From DASPSR01 sp035516175 (lineage in GTDB: Bacteria > Nitrospirota > UBA9217), in contig DATJAO010000038.1 of NCBI GenBank assembly GCA_035516175.1, positions 53,134-117,133 of the forward strand: DNA of 64,000 nucleotides, in the 5' to 3' direction. Every line of letters starts with the position of its first letter. Within the stretch, counting starts at the first letter, position 1. The notes beneath the pieces are model-generated. The model had not been told where the DNA came from and made no database searches. It saw only the letters and a list, made by a program, of their open reading frames with translations. Made by a program: the position numbers and the translations under genes. Positions 18,012 to 26,434 of the stretch are shown here, piece by piece.

Positions 18012-18689
18012 ATGATCGAACTTTCCAAAATAACCAAGATCTACCGCATGGGCGAAATGGACATCACCGTGCTCTCCGGTATTTTCCTGAAAGTACAGAG
18101 CGGAGAGCTCATCGCCATTATGGGGCCTTCCGGCTCGGGGAAGTCGACTCTCATGAACATTATTGGCTGCCTGGACCGTCCGACAAGCGGTGCGTACCAT
18201 TTCGAGGACCGTGAGATCAGCACCCTGTCGGACGATGAACTTGCCGCCGTCAGAAATGGCAAGATCGGCTTCGTGTTCCAGACCTTCAATCTCCTCCCGC
18301 GTTTTTCAGCGCTCAAGAACGTTGAAGTGCCGCTCATCTACGGCGGCATGCCTGCCCGTCTGCGAAGCGAGCGCGCAATTCCGCTGCTTCAAAAAGTGGG
18401 GCTCGCTGACCGCATGACGCACAAGCCGACAGAACTCTCTGGGGGCCAGCAGCAGCGCGTGGCAATCGCCCGGGCGCTCGTGAACAACCCGCCGCTCCTG
18501 CTCGCGGATGAACCTACCGGCAACCTCGACAGCCGCTCAGGCTCGGAGATTCTTGATATCCTGACCGGTCTCAACCGGCAGGGCGTCACGATCATAATTG
18601 TGACCCACGATAAGGACGTTGCAGCGAGGTGCAAGAGAGTCATCAATCTGAAAGATGGTCAGATCATCAATGATCAGGTGATGGCATGA
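18012..18689 (+). CDS. MacB/LolD-type ABC transporter ATPase
   Basis: ATP-binding subunit (225 aa). Seen: Walker A MGPSGSGKSTLMN, Q-loop FQTFNLLPRF, signature LSGGQQQRVAIARAL, Walker B LLLADEPTGNLD and switch His in IIIVTHD. The frame extends to 17955, but homologues start MIELSKITKIYRMG, so the ATG at 18012 is used. Its stop overlaps the start of the permease gene (ATGA). The split ATPase/permease arrangement is common outside enterobacterial MacB. Confidence 0.94.
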   Translation: MIELSKITKIYRMGEMDITVLSGIFLKVQSGELIAIMGPSGSGKSTLMNIIGCLDRPTSGAYHFEDREISTLSDDELAAVRNGKIGFVFQTFNLLPRFSALKNVEVPLIYGGMPARLRSERAIPLLQKVGLADRMTHKPTELSGGQQQRVAIARALVNNPPLLLADEPTGNLDSRSGSEILDILTGLNRQGVTIIIVTHDKDVAARCKRVINLKDGQIINDQVMA

Positions 18690-19894
18690 ACTTTATTGAA
18701 ACATTCAAGGTCTCCATCGAAGCCATTTTGTCGAACAAGGTCCGCTCCGGGCTTACCATGCTCGGCGTGATCATCGGTGTGATGGCCGTTATACTCCTCG
18801 TATCCATCGGAGAAGGTGCGCGGGTTTATATCACTAAAGAGCTCATGGGTCTCGGCACTAACCTTCTCATCATAACTCCCGGGAAGACGACGACGCGCGG
18901 TGGTTTCCATCCGCCGTCCGCGGGCACGGTGCGCAAACTCTCCTATGATGATTCTCTCGCCCTCAGACGGCGCGCCTGGCTCTTGACCGATGCGGTCCCG
19001 ATCGTGTTCGGCACGGGCAAGATCAAATACCAAAATCTCGGACGCGATACCATAGTGATCGGCACGACGCCCGAGTTCCAGCGGGTGAGGAACCTCTTCG
19101 TGGACATCGGGAGCTTTGTCTCGCAGGGAGACGTTGATTCCAAGAGCAAAATCGTGGTGCTTGGCACCACAGTAAAGGAAGAGTTGTTTGGCGACCAGAG
19201 CTCTCTCGGAAAAGTGGTGATGGTCTCCGATGCGCGTTATCGCGTCGTGGGCGTCATGCAGAAGAAAGGGATGAGCCTGGGATGGGATATCGACGATGTT
19301 GTTTTTATACCTGTTACGAGCGGCCAGGAGTTATTCGATACCGACGGCCTGTTCGAAATCCTTGCCTCAACCCCGCGGGCCGAGGACGTTAACCCTGCCA
19401 TTGCCCAGATCAAGGACATCCTCATCAAACGTCACGCGCACAAGGAAGATTTTACCATCCAGACGCAGGGCGCCATGCTCTCTACCATGAGCACCATTCT
19501 CAACGTGCTGACGGCGGTGCTCGGCGGTATTGCGGGCATCTCACTGCTCGTCGGCGGTATCGGTATCATGAACATCATGCTCGTCTCTGTACGGGAGCGC
19601 ACGCGAGAGATCGGCATCAGGAAGGCATTAGGCGCGAGGAACCGGGACATCATGGCCCAGTTCATGATCGAGGCCACGACCTTGAGCGGCGCCGGCGGCA
19701 TTATCGGCATTATCACCGGTGTCGGACTGGCGCTCATTATTCCGGTCTTCGTGGACGTGCTGCCGACGAGCGTATCGCTGTGGTCCATCCTCATGGCCTT
19801 CTCGTTCTCTGCGGCTGTAGGCGTGTTCTTCGGCGTGTACCCGGCGCGCAAGGCGGCGCATCAGGATCCGATCCAGGCGCTCCGGTACGAGTAG
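18686..19894 (+). CDS. MacB-like FtsX-domain permease
   Basis: Inner-membrane permease (402 aa). Seen: TM1 near residue 20 (ILSNKVRSGLTMLGVIIGVM), large periplasmic MacB core domain (GLGTNLLIITPGKTTTRGG, DSLALRRR), and three C-terminal membrane helices with the FtsX motif GIGIMNIMLVSVRERTREIG and an ALGAR segment. It acts with the ATPase, adaptor and TolC protein upstream. Substrates of such pumps range from macrolides to peptides and lipoproteins. Nothing here fixes the substrate, though the neighbouring lipid genes make a lipid conceivable. Confidence 0.92.
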   Translation: MNFIETFKVSIEAILSNKVRSGLTMLGVIIGVMAVILLVSIGEGARVYITKELMGLGTNLLIITPGKTTTRGGFHPPSAGTVRKLSYDDSLALRRRAWLLTDAVPIVFGTGKIKYQNLGRDTIVIGTTPEFQRVRNLFVDIGSFVSQGDVDSKSKIVVLGTTVKEELFGDQSSLGKVVMVSDARYRVVGVMQKKGMSLGWDIDDVVFIPVTSGQELFDTDGLFEILASTPRAEDVNPAIAQIKDILIKRHAHKEDFTIQTQGAMLSTMSTILNVLTAVLGGIAGISLLVGGIGIMNIMLVSVRERTREIGIRKALGARNRDIMAQFMIEATTLSGAGGIIGIITGVGLALIIPVFVDVLPTSVSLWSILMAFSFSAAVGVFFGVYPARKAAHQDPIQALRYE

Positions 19895-20207
19895 CTCTCT
19901 CGTTTGGTGTTGGAATCTGCTGGCTTCCTGCTCAAGTGAAGAACGAGGGATGAGATATTTCCCATTCTCCATCCTGCCTGCAATCGTGACGGGACTGCAA
20001 TTGCCGATTCCATTCTCGAGTTCATACAAACGGGAAGCCGTTGATTGCACGCCCTGCAGGCCACGACTCCATCCTTATATCGGTATCTCTGTTTATCAAT
20101 TTAAACCCTAAAACCCCGGACTTCGTGGGGGAGGATATCAAGGACGCATTCATGAACAGGATCTGTACATGTTTTTGTAATTATTGTTATGAGGTCCAAG
20201 TTCTCAG
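19895..20207 (+). other. Intergenic region, no gene recognised
   Basis: About 310 bp between the efflux operon and the mobA promoter. Only a weak GC-rich inverted pair near 20117 was noticed; no coding frame or convincing terminator. Confidence 0.4.
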
Positions 20208-20236
20208 TTGACACTAACCTTTAAATGCTGTAATTT
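20208..20236 (+). promoter_or_regulatory. Putative promoter of mobA, leaderless geometry
   Basis: Perfect TTGACA (20208-20213), 17 bp, weak -10 TAATTT (20231-20236). The mobA ATG at 20242 would be at or next to the transcription start. No Shine-Dalgarno precedes it. Confidence 0.5.
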
Positions 20237-20241
20237 TAAAC

Positions 20242-20838
20242 ATGGCAGGAATAGTGCTTTCAGGCGGCGAAAACCGGCGCATGGGGACCGACAAGGCATT
20301 TCTTAAAATCGATGGAATCCCTATGATCGAGCATATTCTTCGAGCGCTCAAGAGTATTTTCGATAATGTCATCATCGTAACAAATACCCCGCAGCTGTAC
20401 GCCGACTATGACGCCATGGTCGTGACGGACGCGTATGACAAGAGGTGCCCTCTTACGGGGATATATTCTGGGCTCCTGAAAACAACGGACGAGTATAACT
20501 TCGTCGTCGCCTGCGACATGCCTTTTCTGAACCCCGGGCTCATATCGTACATGATGGGTCTGGCTGAGGGATTCGATATCGTGGTACCGAGTATCGAGGG
20601 ACTGCTGGAACCTCTCCATGCAGTGTACCGCAGACGATTGCTGCCGGTCATGGATAATCGCATCCGAAGGGATAATCGGCAGATACGGAGGATATTCGGC
20701 GAAACAAGCGTGCGTGTGCGCTATGTTACGGAAGTAGAAATCGGTTGCCATGACCGGGAACGGCGGTCTTTTATGAACCTCAATACTCCAAGAGAGTATA
20801 AGGATGCAACATGTTCGGACTTGGGCTGCCGGAGCTGA
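20242..20838 (+). CDS. mobA: Molybdenum cofactor guanylyltransferase MobA
   Basis: Attaches GMP to molybdopterin to make the guanine dinucleotide cofactor of DMSO-reductase-family enzymes. Seen: MAGIVLSGGENRRMGTDKAF (the nucleotide-binding loop is usually LAGGxxxRMGxDKA), CPLTGIYSGL, VVACDMPFLNP, and a C-terminal FMNLNTPREY typical of MobA. 198 aa is normal. The gene overlaps tatA by 28 bp, a sensible pairing because many molybdoenzymes are exported by the Tat system. Confidence 0.92.
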   Translation: MAGIVLSGGENRRMGTDKAFLKIDGIPMIEHILRALKSIFDNVIIVTNTPQLYADYDAMVVTDAYDKRCPLTGIYSGLLKTTDEYNFVVACDMPFLNPGLISYMMGLAEGFDIVVPSIEGLLEPLHAVYRRRLLPVMDNRIRRDNRQIRRIFGETSVRVRYVTEVEIGCHDRERRSFMNLNTPREYKDATCSDLGCRS

Positions 20839-20994
20839 TCATTATTCTGGTTATTGTGCCCGTAATTTTCGGGACGATCCGTCTTCCCCAACTGGGGGAG
20901 GGGCTCGGCAAGGCGATCAAAAGGGTTCCAAAAAGGTATTTCTGACTCTAATGAAAGTTCCAAGGAATCAGGGAACAAAGGGGGCACGTCCTGA
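20811..20994 (+). pseudogene. tatA: TatA/E twin-arginine translocase subunit, +1 frameshift
   Basis: From the ATG at 20811 the frame gives MFGLGLPELIIILVIVPVIF then GTIRLPQLGEGLGKAIK: the TatA membrane helix, hinge and start of the amphipathic helix. In frame it stops at 20945 after 44 residues, too short. Skipping one A of the run AAAA at 20919-20922 restores KGFQKGISDSNESS and a hydrophilic tail ending at 20992-20994, giving a normal ~60-residue TatA. An AAGGA site precedes the ATG. The shift may be a homopolymer sequence error, a real mutation, or +1 slippage of tRNA-Lys on AAAAGGG. The gene is between mobA and recJ. Confidence 0.82.
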
Positions 20995-21014
20995 TTTCGG
21001 CGAAATGATAAGGT

Positions 21015-22811
21015 ATGAAGTGGGTCCTTGCAGAGTCTGACGATAAGGTCGTAGCCCTGCTTTCGGAGCAGGCAGGTCTGCCTCCCTTGATTGCCAGGCT
21101 GATGGTCAACAGGAGTATTTCAGATCCGACGGCGGCACAGATCTTTCTTGCGTGTGATTTGGCGGAACTGTCCGATCCCGCTCTTTTTTCCCAGATGGGA
21201 AAAGCCGTCAGCCGCATCCGGTCTGCGATAGCCGCCGGCGCACGGATCATTGTCTACGGAGACTACGATGTCGACGGCGTGACAGGCGCTTCGCTCCTGT
21301 ATCTGGCGCTCAGAGACATGGGCGCCGATGCCGGTTGTTATATCCCGGACAGGCTGACCGAAGGCTATGGGCTGAATGCTCATGCCCTTCAAAAGATCAA
21401 GGCAGCGGGTGCAGGGCTCGTCATCACGGTGGACTGCGGTATCAGCAACGTGCGGGAAGCGGAACTGGCCCGCTCGCTGGGGCTCGATCTCATTATCACC
21501 GATCACCACCAGTTTACAAATCCTAAATCCAAGCTTCTCAATCCGGAAGAAAACAGGGTCTCCTCTGAATTAGGTGCTCAGATTTCAGATGCCGGAGCTG
21601 ATCTGCCAGATGCATACGCGATCCTCCATCCGGAGCTTATCTCGCTTGAGGCCTCATCATCGCAGCGGAATGCGGTGAGTGTCCTTACCGGCGTGGGCAT
21701 AGCATTCAAGCTGGCGCAGGCTCTGATGGAGTTGCAAGCTGATGATAGGCGTCTGTTACATTATCTCGATCTCGTGACCCTTGGCACACTTGCAGATGTC
21801 GGCAGGATCACAGGAGAGAACAGGATTTTCGTAAAGCACGGTTTGCAGATTCTTTCTTCGGACACCGGTACGCAGAGGCCCGGCGTCGCGGCCCTTAAGC
21901 AGGTCTCCGGCCTGAGCGGGAAAGCGATCGGGGTCGGTGCCGTGGGCTTTACGCTTGCCCCAAGAATAAACGCTAGCGGCAGACTGGAGAATGCAGATGT
22001 GGCATTCCGGCTGCTCACCACGTCTTCACGCGAAGAGGCTTTGAATCTGGCCGCAATGCTCGACTCGGTGAACAGGGAACGGCAGTCCGTCGAGGAAACC
22101 ATCTGGGAGGCAGCCAGGCGGCTTTGCCGGCAGATGGATGCGGCCGCGAAGGGGGCGCTCATACTGTCATCTGCCGAATGGCATCCCGGCGTCATCGGGA
22201 TCGTCGCATCGCGGATCGTGGAAGAGTTCTACCGGCCCACTGCGCTCATCAGCGTGAAGGACGGAGTAGGCAAGGGCTCGGCACGGAGCATTCCGGGCTT
22301 CGACCTCTATAAGGGACTGGCAGCGTGCGCTGACCTGCTTACAGGATTCGGCGGCCATACTTATGCGGCGGGCTTTACCATTGCTGAAAATAACATACCC
22401 CGGTTCAGCGACAAATTGAGTACCCTCGTGCTGGAGCAGTTTGGAAATCAGGGATTCGTGCGCACGCTCTCAATCGACAGTGCCGTGACGCTCAATGATC
22501 TGACAATTGATCTGATGCAGGAGATGGAGAAGCTGGCGCCCTTCGGCCAGGGCAATCCAGAGCCACGGTTTGGCGCACGGGGACTCGAGGTACTTTCCGC
22601 CCGAACCGTAGGCAATAACCATTTGAAGCTTAGGCTCAGACAGCAGGGCGGTAAAGCGTTCGATGCCATCGCTTTTAACCGGGGCAGCCTCCTTGGGAAA
22701 CAGGTGAGGGACGGTGCGCGGCTGGCCGCCGTATTCACGCCGCGCCTGAATGCTTGGAACGGAAAAACGAGCGTGGAACTGGATATACGGGACATCAAGA
22801 CAGACAATTGA
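21015..22811 (+). CDS. recJ: Single-stranded-DNA exonuclease RecJ
   Basis: 5'-to-3' ssDNA exonuclease of recombination and repair. Seen: DHH-family motifs YGDYDVDGVTGASLL (about residue 77), VDCGISN and ITDHHQ; the TLADVGRI motif; DHHA1 motifs HPGVIGIVASRIVE, GKGSARSIPGFDLY and FGGHTYAAGFTI; and the C-terminal OB-fold (PFGQGNPEPRF). 598 aa is typical. It is 20 bp after tatA, and the RelA/SpoT gene follows after 36 bp. Confidence 0.95.
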   Translation: MKWVLAESDDKVVALLSEQAGLPPLIARLMVNRSISDPTAAQIFLACDLAELSDPALFSQMGKAVSRIRSAIAAGARIIVYGDYDVDGVTGASLLYLALRDMGADAGCYIPDRLTEGYGLNAHALQKIKAAGAGLVITVDCGISNVREAELARSLGLDLIITDHHQFTNPKSKLLNPEENRVSSELGAQISDAGADLPDAYAILHPELISLEASSSQRNAVSVLTGVGIAFKLAQALMELQADDRRLLHYLDLVTLGTLADVGRITGENRIFVKHGLQILSSDTGTQRPGVAALKQVSGLSGKAIGVGAVGFTLAPRINASGRLENADVAFRLLTTSSREEALNLAAMLDSVNRERQSVEETIWEAARRLCRQMDAAAKGALILSSAEWHPGVIGIVASRIVEEFYRPTALISVKDGVGKGSARSIPGFDLYKGLAACADLLTGFGGHTYAAGFTIAENNIPRFSDKLSTLVLEQFGNQGFVRTLSIDSAVTLNDLTIDLMQEMEKLAPFGQGNPEPRFGARGLEVLSARTVGNNHLKLRLRQQGGKAFDAIAFNRGSLLGKQVRDGARLAAVFTPRLNAWNGKTSVELDIRDIKTDN

Positions 22812-22847
22812 AATTTCGAGTTGCGAATTTCTCGATTGAGGGTAACT

Positions 22848-24995
22848 ATGCCTGCAGTTCGTCTCGAAGACATAGTTGAATGCATACAGAATTACCACCC
22901 CGACGCGGATGTGGACCTGTTGAGGCGTGCTTACATTTTCTCGGCCAAGGCGCACCAGGGACAGACGCGGCTCTCAGGAGAATCCTATCTCATTCACCCG
23001 ATAGAAGTAGCAGCCATTCTCGCCAATCTCAAGCTCGATGCGGCTACTGTGGCCGCCGGCCTGCTTCACGACACGATCGAGGACACGCCCATTACGTCGG
23101 AGGAAATCAAGTCCATGTTCGGGGAAGAGGTCGCCATGCTCGTCGACGGCATGACCAAGCTCAGCCGCATGGAGCTCCAGAGCCGCGAGCAGCGTGAGGC
23201 TGATAATTTTCGCAAGATGATCGTGGCGATGGCCAAGGACATCAGAGTCATTCTCATCAAGCTGGCCGACAGGCTCCATAACATGCGCACTCTCAAATCG
23301 CTCCCTCCGGAAAAACAGAAGCGCATAGCCCAGGAAACGCTCGATATCTACGCCCCCCTCGCAAACCGCCTCGGTATTTCCAGGATAAAGACCGAGCTCG
23401 AAGACCTTGCATTCATGTACCTGAATCCCGAGGCATACAAGGACCTGGCCCAGAAAGTGAACAAGCGCCGCATCGAGCGCGAGTCCTATATCAACGAACT
23501 CATCGAGATCATAAGGGGACAACTCGCGGAGCACGGGTATAAAGGCGAGGTAAGAGGCCGGCCCAAGCACTTCTACAGCATCTACCAGAAGATGGAAAAA
23601 CAGGGAATATCCTTTGAGGACGTCTACGATTTGATCGCGATCAGGATCATTACCGACACAAAGGTCAACTGCTACGCCATTCTCGGCCTCATCCACTCGC
23701 TCTGGACGCCGGTGCCCGGGCGCTTTAAGGATTTCATCGGCGTGCCCAAGTCGAATCTCTACCAATCGCTCCATACCACGGTTATTGGACCCAAGGGAGA
23801 GCGCGTAGAGTTCCAAATCCGTACAGAAGAGATGCACCGCCTTGCCGAGGAAGGCATCGCCGCACATTGGCGGTACAAGGAGAAGTCTGCCGTCAGTCAG
23901 CGCGAGGAGCAGCAGTTCGCCTGGCTCCGGCAGCTCCTCGAATGGCAGCGCGACCTTCCGGACGCCAAGGAGTTCATGGAGACGGTCAAAGGCGACCTCT
24001 TCCCGGACGTGGTCTATGTTTTCACACCCCGGGGAGACGTTAAAGAGCTGCCGCAGGGATCGACCCCCGTGGACTTCGCCTTCAGCGTTCATACGGACAT
24101 CGGTCAACAGTGCGTGGGTGCAAAGGTGAATGGCAAGATCGTCCCTCTCAAACATGTGCTCCGTAACGGCGATAAGATCGAGGTCATCACCCAGACGGGC
24201 CATACGCCTAGCCGGGATTGGCTCAAGTTCGTAAAAACCTCGAAGGCACGGACCAGAATAAAAGCATGGCTTAAGGCAGAGGAACGAAGGAGAAGCATTT
24301 TGCTCGGCCGGGAGCTCCTCGAAAAGGACCTTCGCAAGCATGAGCTCAACCCCTCCAAGATATTGAAATCCGATGACCTCGTAAAAGTGGCGAATGACAT
24401 GTCGCACAACACACTCGACGACCTGCTGGCGGCCATCGGCTACGGAAAAGTGTCGGCACACATGGTTGCGAACAAGATTGCGCCTGACCGGCCCCATATC
24501 GAGCCAATTCCCAAGAAGCCACCCCAGAAACAGGCAAAACCGTCCGGCAGCAGCATGAAGATCAGCGGAATGGAGAATATGCTTATCCATCTGTCCAAGT
24601 GCTGTAATCCCGTACCTGGCGATAAAGTGGTTGGGTTCATCACCAGGGGCAGGGGAGTGTCTATCCATACCGTGGATTGCCCTAATGTGGGCGAACTCAC
24701 GTTTGATAAGGAACGGCTCGTAGAGGTCTCCTGGGGAGATTTCCAGCCTGGCGCACATGCTGTTAAAATTTCGGTTCGTACCGAGGACAAGCCCGGCCTC
24801 CTCGCAAACGTTTCCTCGTCCATCAGCGCCGCCGAGGCGAACATCACGCACGCTGAGGCAATTACCGGTGATGATAAGCAAGCGACCCTCAACTTTACGA
24901 TCGACATCAAGGACGTTGAGCATCTGAACAGGATTATCAAGAATATCGAAGTCATAAACGGAGTATTAGACGTAAAGAGGGTAAAGACTGGATAG
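22848..24995 (+). CDS. relA: Bifunctional (p)ppGpp synthetase/hydrolase RelA/SpoT
   Basis: Stringent-response alarmone enzyme (715 aa). Seen in order: HD hydrolase (SGESYLIHPIEVAAIL, LLHDTIEDT, RLHNMRTL) with intact metal ligands; synthetase domain (RGRPKHFYSIYQKM, DLIAIRIITD, SNLYQSLHTTVIGP, EFQIRTEEMH); TGS domain (VYVFTPRGDVKELP); zinc-finger-like CCNPVPGDKVVGFITRGRG; C-terminal ACT (VKISVRTEDKPGLLANVS). Both active sites look complete, so it should make and degrade (p)ppGpp. The ATG at 22848 after GAGGG is preferred to the TTG at 22821. The 649-residue antisense frame is a shadow. Confidence 0.96.
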   Translation: MPAVRLEDIVECIQNYHPDADVDLLRRAYIFSAKAHQGQTRLSGESYLIHPIEVAAILANLKLDAATVAAGLLHDTIEDTPITSEEIKSMFGEEVAMLVDGMTKLSRMELQSREQREADNFRKMIVAMAKDIRVILIKLADRLHNMRTLKSLPPEKQKRIAQETLDIYAPLANRLGISRIKTELEDLAFMYLNPEAYKDLAQKVNKRRIERESYINELIEIIRGQLAEHGYKGEVRGRPKHFYSIYQKMEKQGISFEDVYDLIAIRIITDTKVNCYAILGLIHSLWTPVPGRFKDFIGVPKSNLYQSLHTTVIGPKGERVEFQIRTEEMHRLAEEGIAAHWRYKEKSAVSQREEQQFAWLRQLLEWQRDLPDAKEFMETVKGDLFPDVVYVFTPRGDVKELPQGSTPVDFAFSVHTDIGQQCVGAKVNGKIVPLKHVLRNGDKIEVITQTGHTPSRDWLKFVKTSKARTRIKAWLKAEERRRSILLGRELLEKDLRKHELNPSKILKSDDLVKVANDMSHNTLDDLLAAIGYGKVSAHMVANKIAPDRPHIEPIPKKPPQKQAKPSGSSMKISGMENMLIHLSKCCNPVPGDKVVGFITRGRGVSIHTVDCPNVGELTFDKERLVEVSWGDFQPGAHAVKISVRTEDKPGLLANVSSSISAAEANITHAEAITGDDKQATLNFTIDIKDVEHLNRIIKNIEVINGVLDVKRVKTG

Positions 24996-25162
24996 AGACT
25001 TGGCTTCGCAGAGAGTGCCTTCCAAAGTATTAAGAACATTCCATAATAATCGTCACATAAATGCCTGACAGTCATTGATATCAAAGTCAAAGATATGACA
25101 CGATACATCCAAGCTGGAGATGGTCATTGCTAAGAGAAATCGCTAGTTGAATTACTTAATAG

Positions 25163-25190
25163 TTTACTTTAATTAATAATTAAATAAAAT
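25163..25190 (+). promoter_or_regulatory. Putative ridA promoter in AT-rich leader
   Basis: TTTACT (25163-25168), 16 bp, TAAAAT (25185-25190), within a strongly A+T-rich stretch that could act as an UP element. About 40 bp later lies a perfect AAGGAGG before the ridA ATG. Confidence 0.5.
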
Positions 25191-25237
25191 AATCAATATA
25201 TTACAGATTTAATTTAAAGTTTTTAAGGAGGTTTTTT

Positions 25238-25621
25238 ATGGCGAGAAAAATCATAAAAACTGCGAATGCACCTCAAGCAATAGGGCCTTACTCTCAGGCT
25301 GTGGAGGCTGGTGGATTCGTATTCGTTTCAGGCCAGATACCAATCGATCCTAAAACCGGGAATGTTCTCCAAGGTGACATAAAATCTCAGGCCAAACAGG
25401 TAATGGAAAATGCCAAGGCCATCCTAGACGCAGCCGGATGCAGCATGCCTGATGTTGTAAAGTCCACTATCTATCTCAAGAACATGGCAGATTTTGCCGT
25501 CGTGAACGAGGTCTATGGGGGTTATTATTTGTCAGACCATCCGGCTCGCGCTACGATAGAAGTCTCCCGGCTGCCAAAGGATGTTGGCGTTGAGATGGAT
25601 TTTGTCGCGTGGAAGAAGTGA
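25238..25621 (+). CDS. ridA: RidA enamine/imine deaminase
   Basis: Hydrolyses reactive 2-aminoacrylate and other enamines, protecting PLP enzymes. Seen: 127 aa with ANAPQAIGPYSQAVEAGGF, VSGQIPIDPKTG, the catalytic Arg in HPARATIEVSRLPKDVGVE, and VNEVYGGYY. Strong AAGGAGG with a T-rich spacer before the ATG suggests high expression. Monocistronic, with its own promoter. Confidence 0.95.
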   Translation: MARKIIKTANAPQAIGPYSQAVEAGGFVFVSGQIPIDPKTGNVLQGDIKSQAKQVMENAKAILDAAGCSMPDVVKSTIYLKNMADFAVVNEVYGGYYLSDHPARATIEVSRLPKDVGVEMDFVAWKK

Positions 25622-25631
25622 TCGCCGACCA

Positions 25632-26258
25632 TCAACAGAAATTCTGGGTTATGTAAACCTTGTCATCAGGAGAGATCGCCACGCCGATTCCCTCGCTTTT
25701 CCAGTAAGGCGTAAGTATGTTCTTTCTGTGTCCCTGGCTGTTCATCCACCCATATACCGTTGATTCCGCTATCTGCCCCGCGGTATTCCAGTCATAATGC
25801 GCTACACCATCCATGAACACAACCCGATCATAAAGATTGTTCTGAAAGATGTTTTCGGCGCCCGTATAATATATGTTTCCCTGACCATGGACAGCACAGG
25901 AATAGCCGGCCTGGCTGTATCGGTACGAGAAGTCATGTCCTTCCGGGGTGACGTGGCTGAAATAATTTCTCATCGCCATGTCTTGACTATGTTTTCTCGC
26001 GATGCTGGACAGCGTATCATTCCATGCGAGTGGGGACAAACCTTGCTTCTGCCGCTCCCTGTTGATGAGATCGTGAATATTCCTTTCCAGTTTCGAAATG
26101 TTTATGGAAGGCCTGTTGCCGTGCTCATAAGCGCGACCTGTGCGGCTTGACTGGGGCGTCGCGCATGAAATGAGACAGGGTATCAGAAAGAGCAGCAATC
26201 CGATAGAGAGGATGAAGATCTTCGTCATTTCTTTTTCAGCAACATGTAATCTAGCCAT
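25632..26258 (-). CDS. CAP/SCP-domain lipoprotein
   Basis: Exported protein with a cysteine-rich-secretory-protein (CAP, SCP-like) domain. Seen: signal sequence IFILSIGLLLFLIPCLISC ending in a lipobox (L-I-S-C), then LINRERQKQGLSPLAWNDTL, HSQDMAMRNYFSHVTPEG, GAENIFQNN and SQGHRKNILTPYW. Bacterial members occur in cell-envelope or spore proteins; the function is mostly unknown. The frame opens at 26327. The ATG at 26258 follows AGGGAAAG; another at 26228 starts directly before the signal core and is equally possible. Convergent with ridA, 10 bp between stops. Confidence 0.85.
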   Translation of the reverse strand: MARLHVAEKEMTKIFILSIGLLLFLIPCLISCATPQSSRTGRAYEHGNRPSINISKLERNIHDLINRERQKQGLSPLAWNDTLSSIARKHSQDMAMRNYFSHVTPEGHDFSYRYSQAGYSCAVHGQGNIYYTGAENIFQNNLYDRVVFMDGVAHYDWNTAGQIAESTVYGWMNSQGHRKNILTPYWKSEGIGVAISPDDKVYITQNFC

Positions 26259-26387
26259 TCTTTGCTTTCCCTGATAGAGGAATTGATCCAAGGAGCTACT
26301 TTGATTCACGAAAGCAGTCCTTGTCAAATACTCTGACCCTGCGATTCTATGAAAAACCAGAAAACAACAACCTGTGTTATTTTATGT

Positions 26388-26416
26388 TTGCAATTTTATC
26401 ATCTTTCGTATATTAT
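26388..26416 (+). promoter_or_regulatory. Putative promoter of the transglycosylase gene
   Basis: TTGCAA (26388-26393), 17-bp spacer, TATTAT (26411-26416). Predicted start about 12 bases before the ATG at 26435; short leader without a clear ribosome site. Confidence 0.55.
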
Positions 26417-26434
26417 TGCCCCTAATTGTATATT

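Noticed and set aside
22974..24923. A 649-codon minus-strand frame opposite the RelA/SpoT gene
   Set aside because: It is the antisense shadow of a fully recognisable gene, and its translation has no family resemblance.
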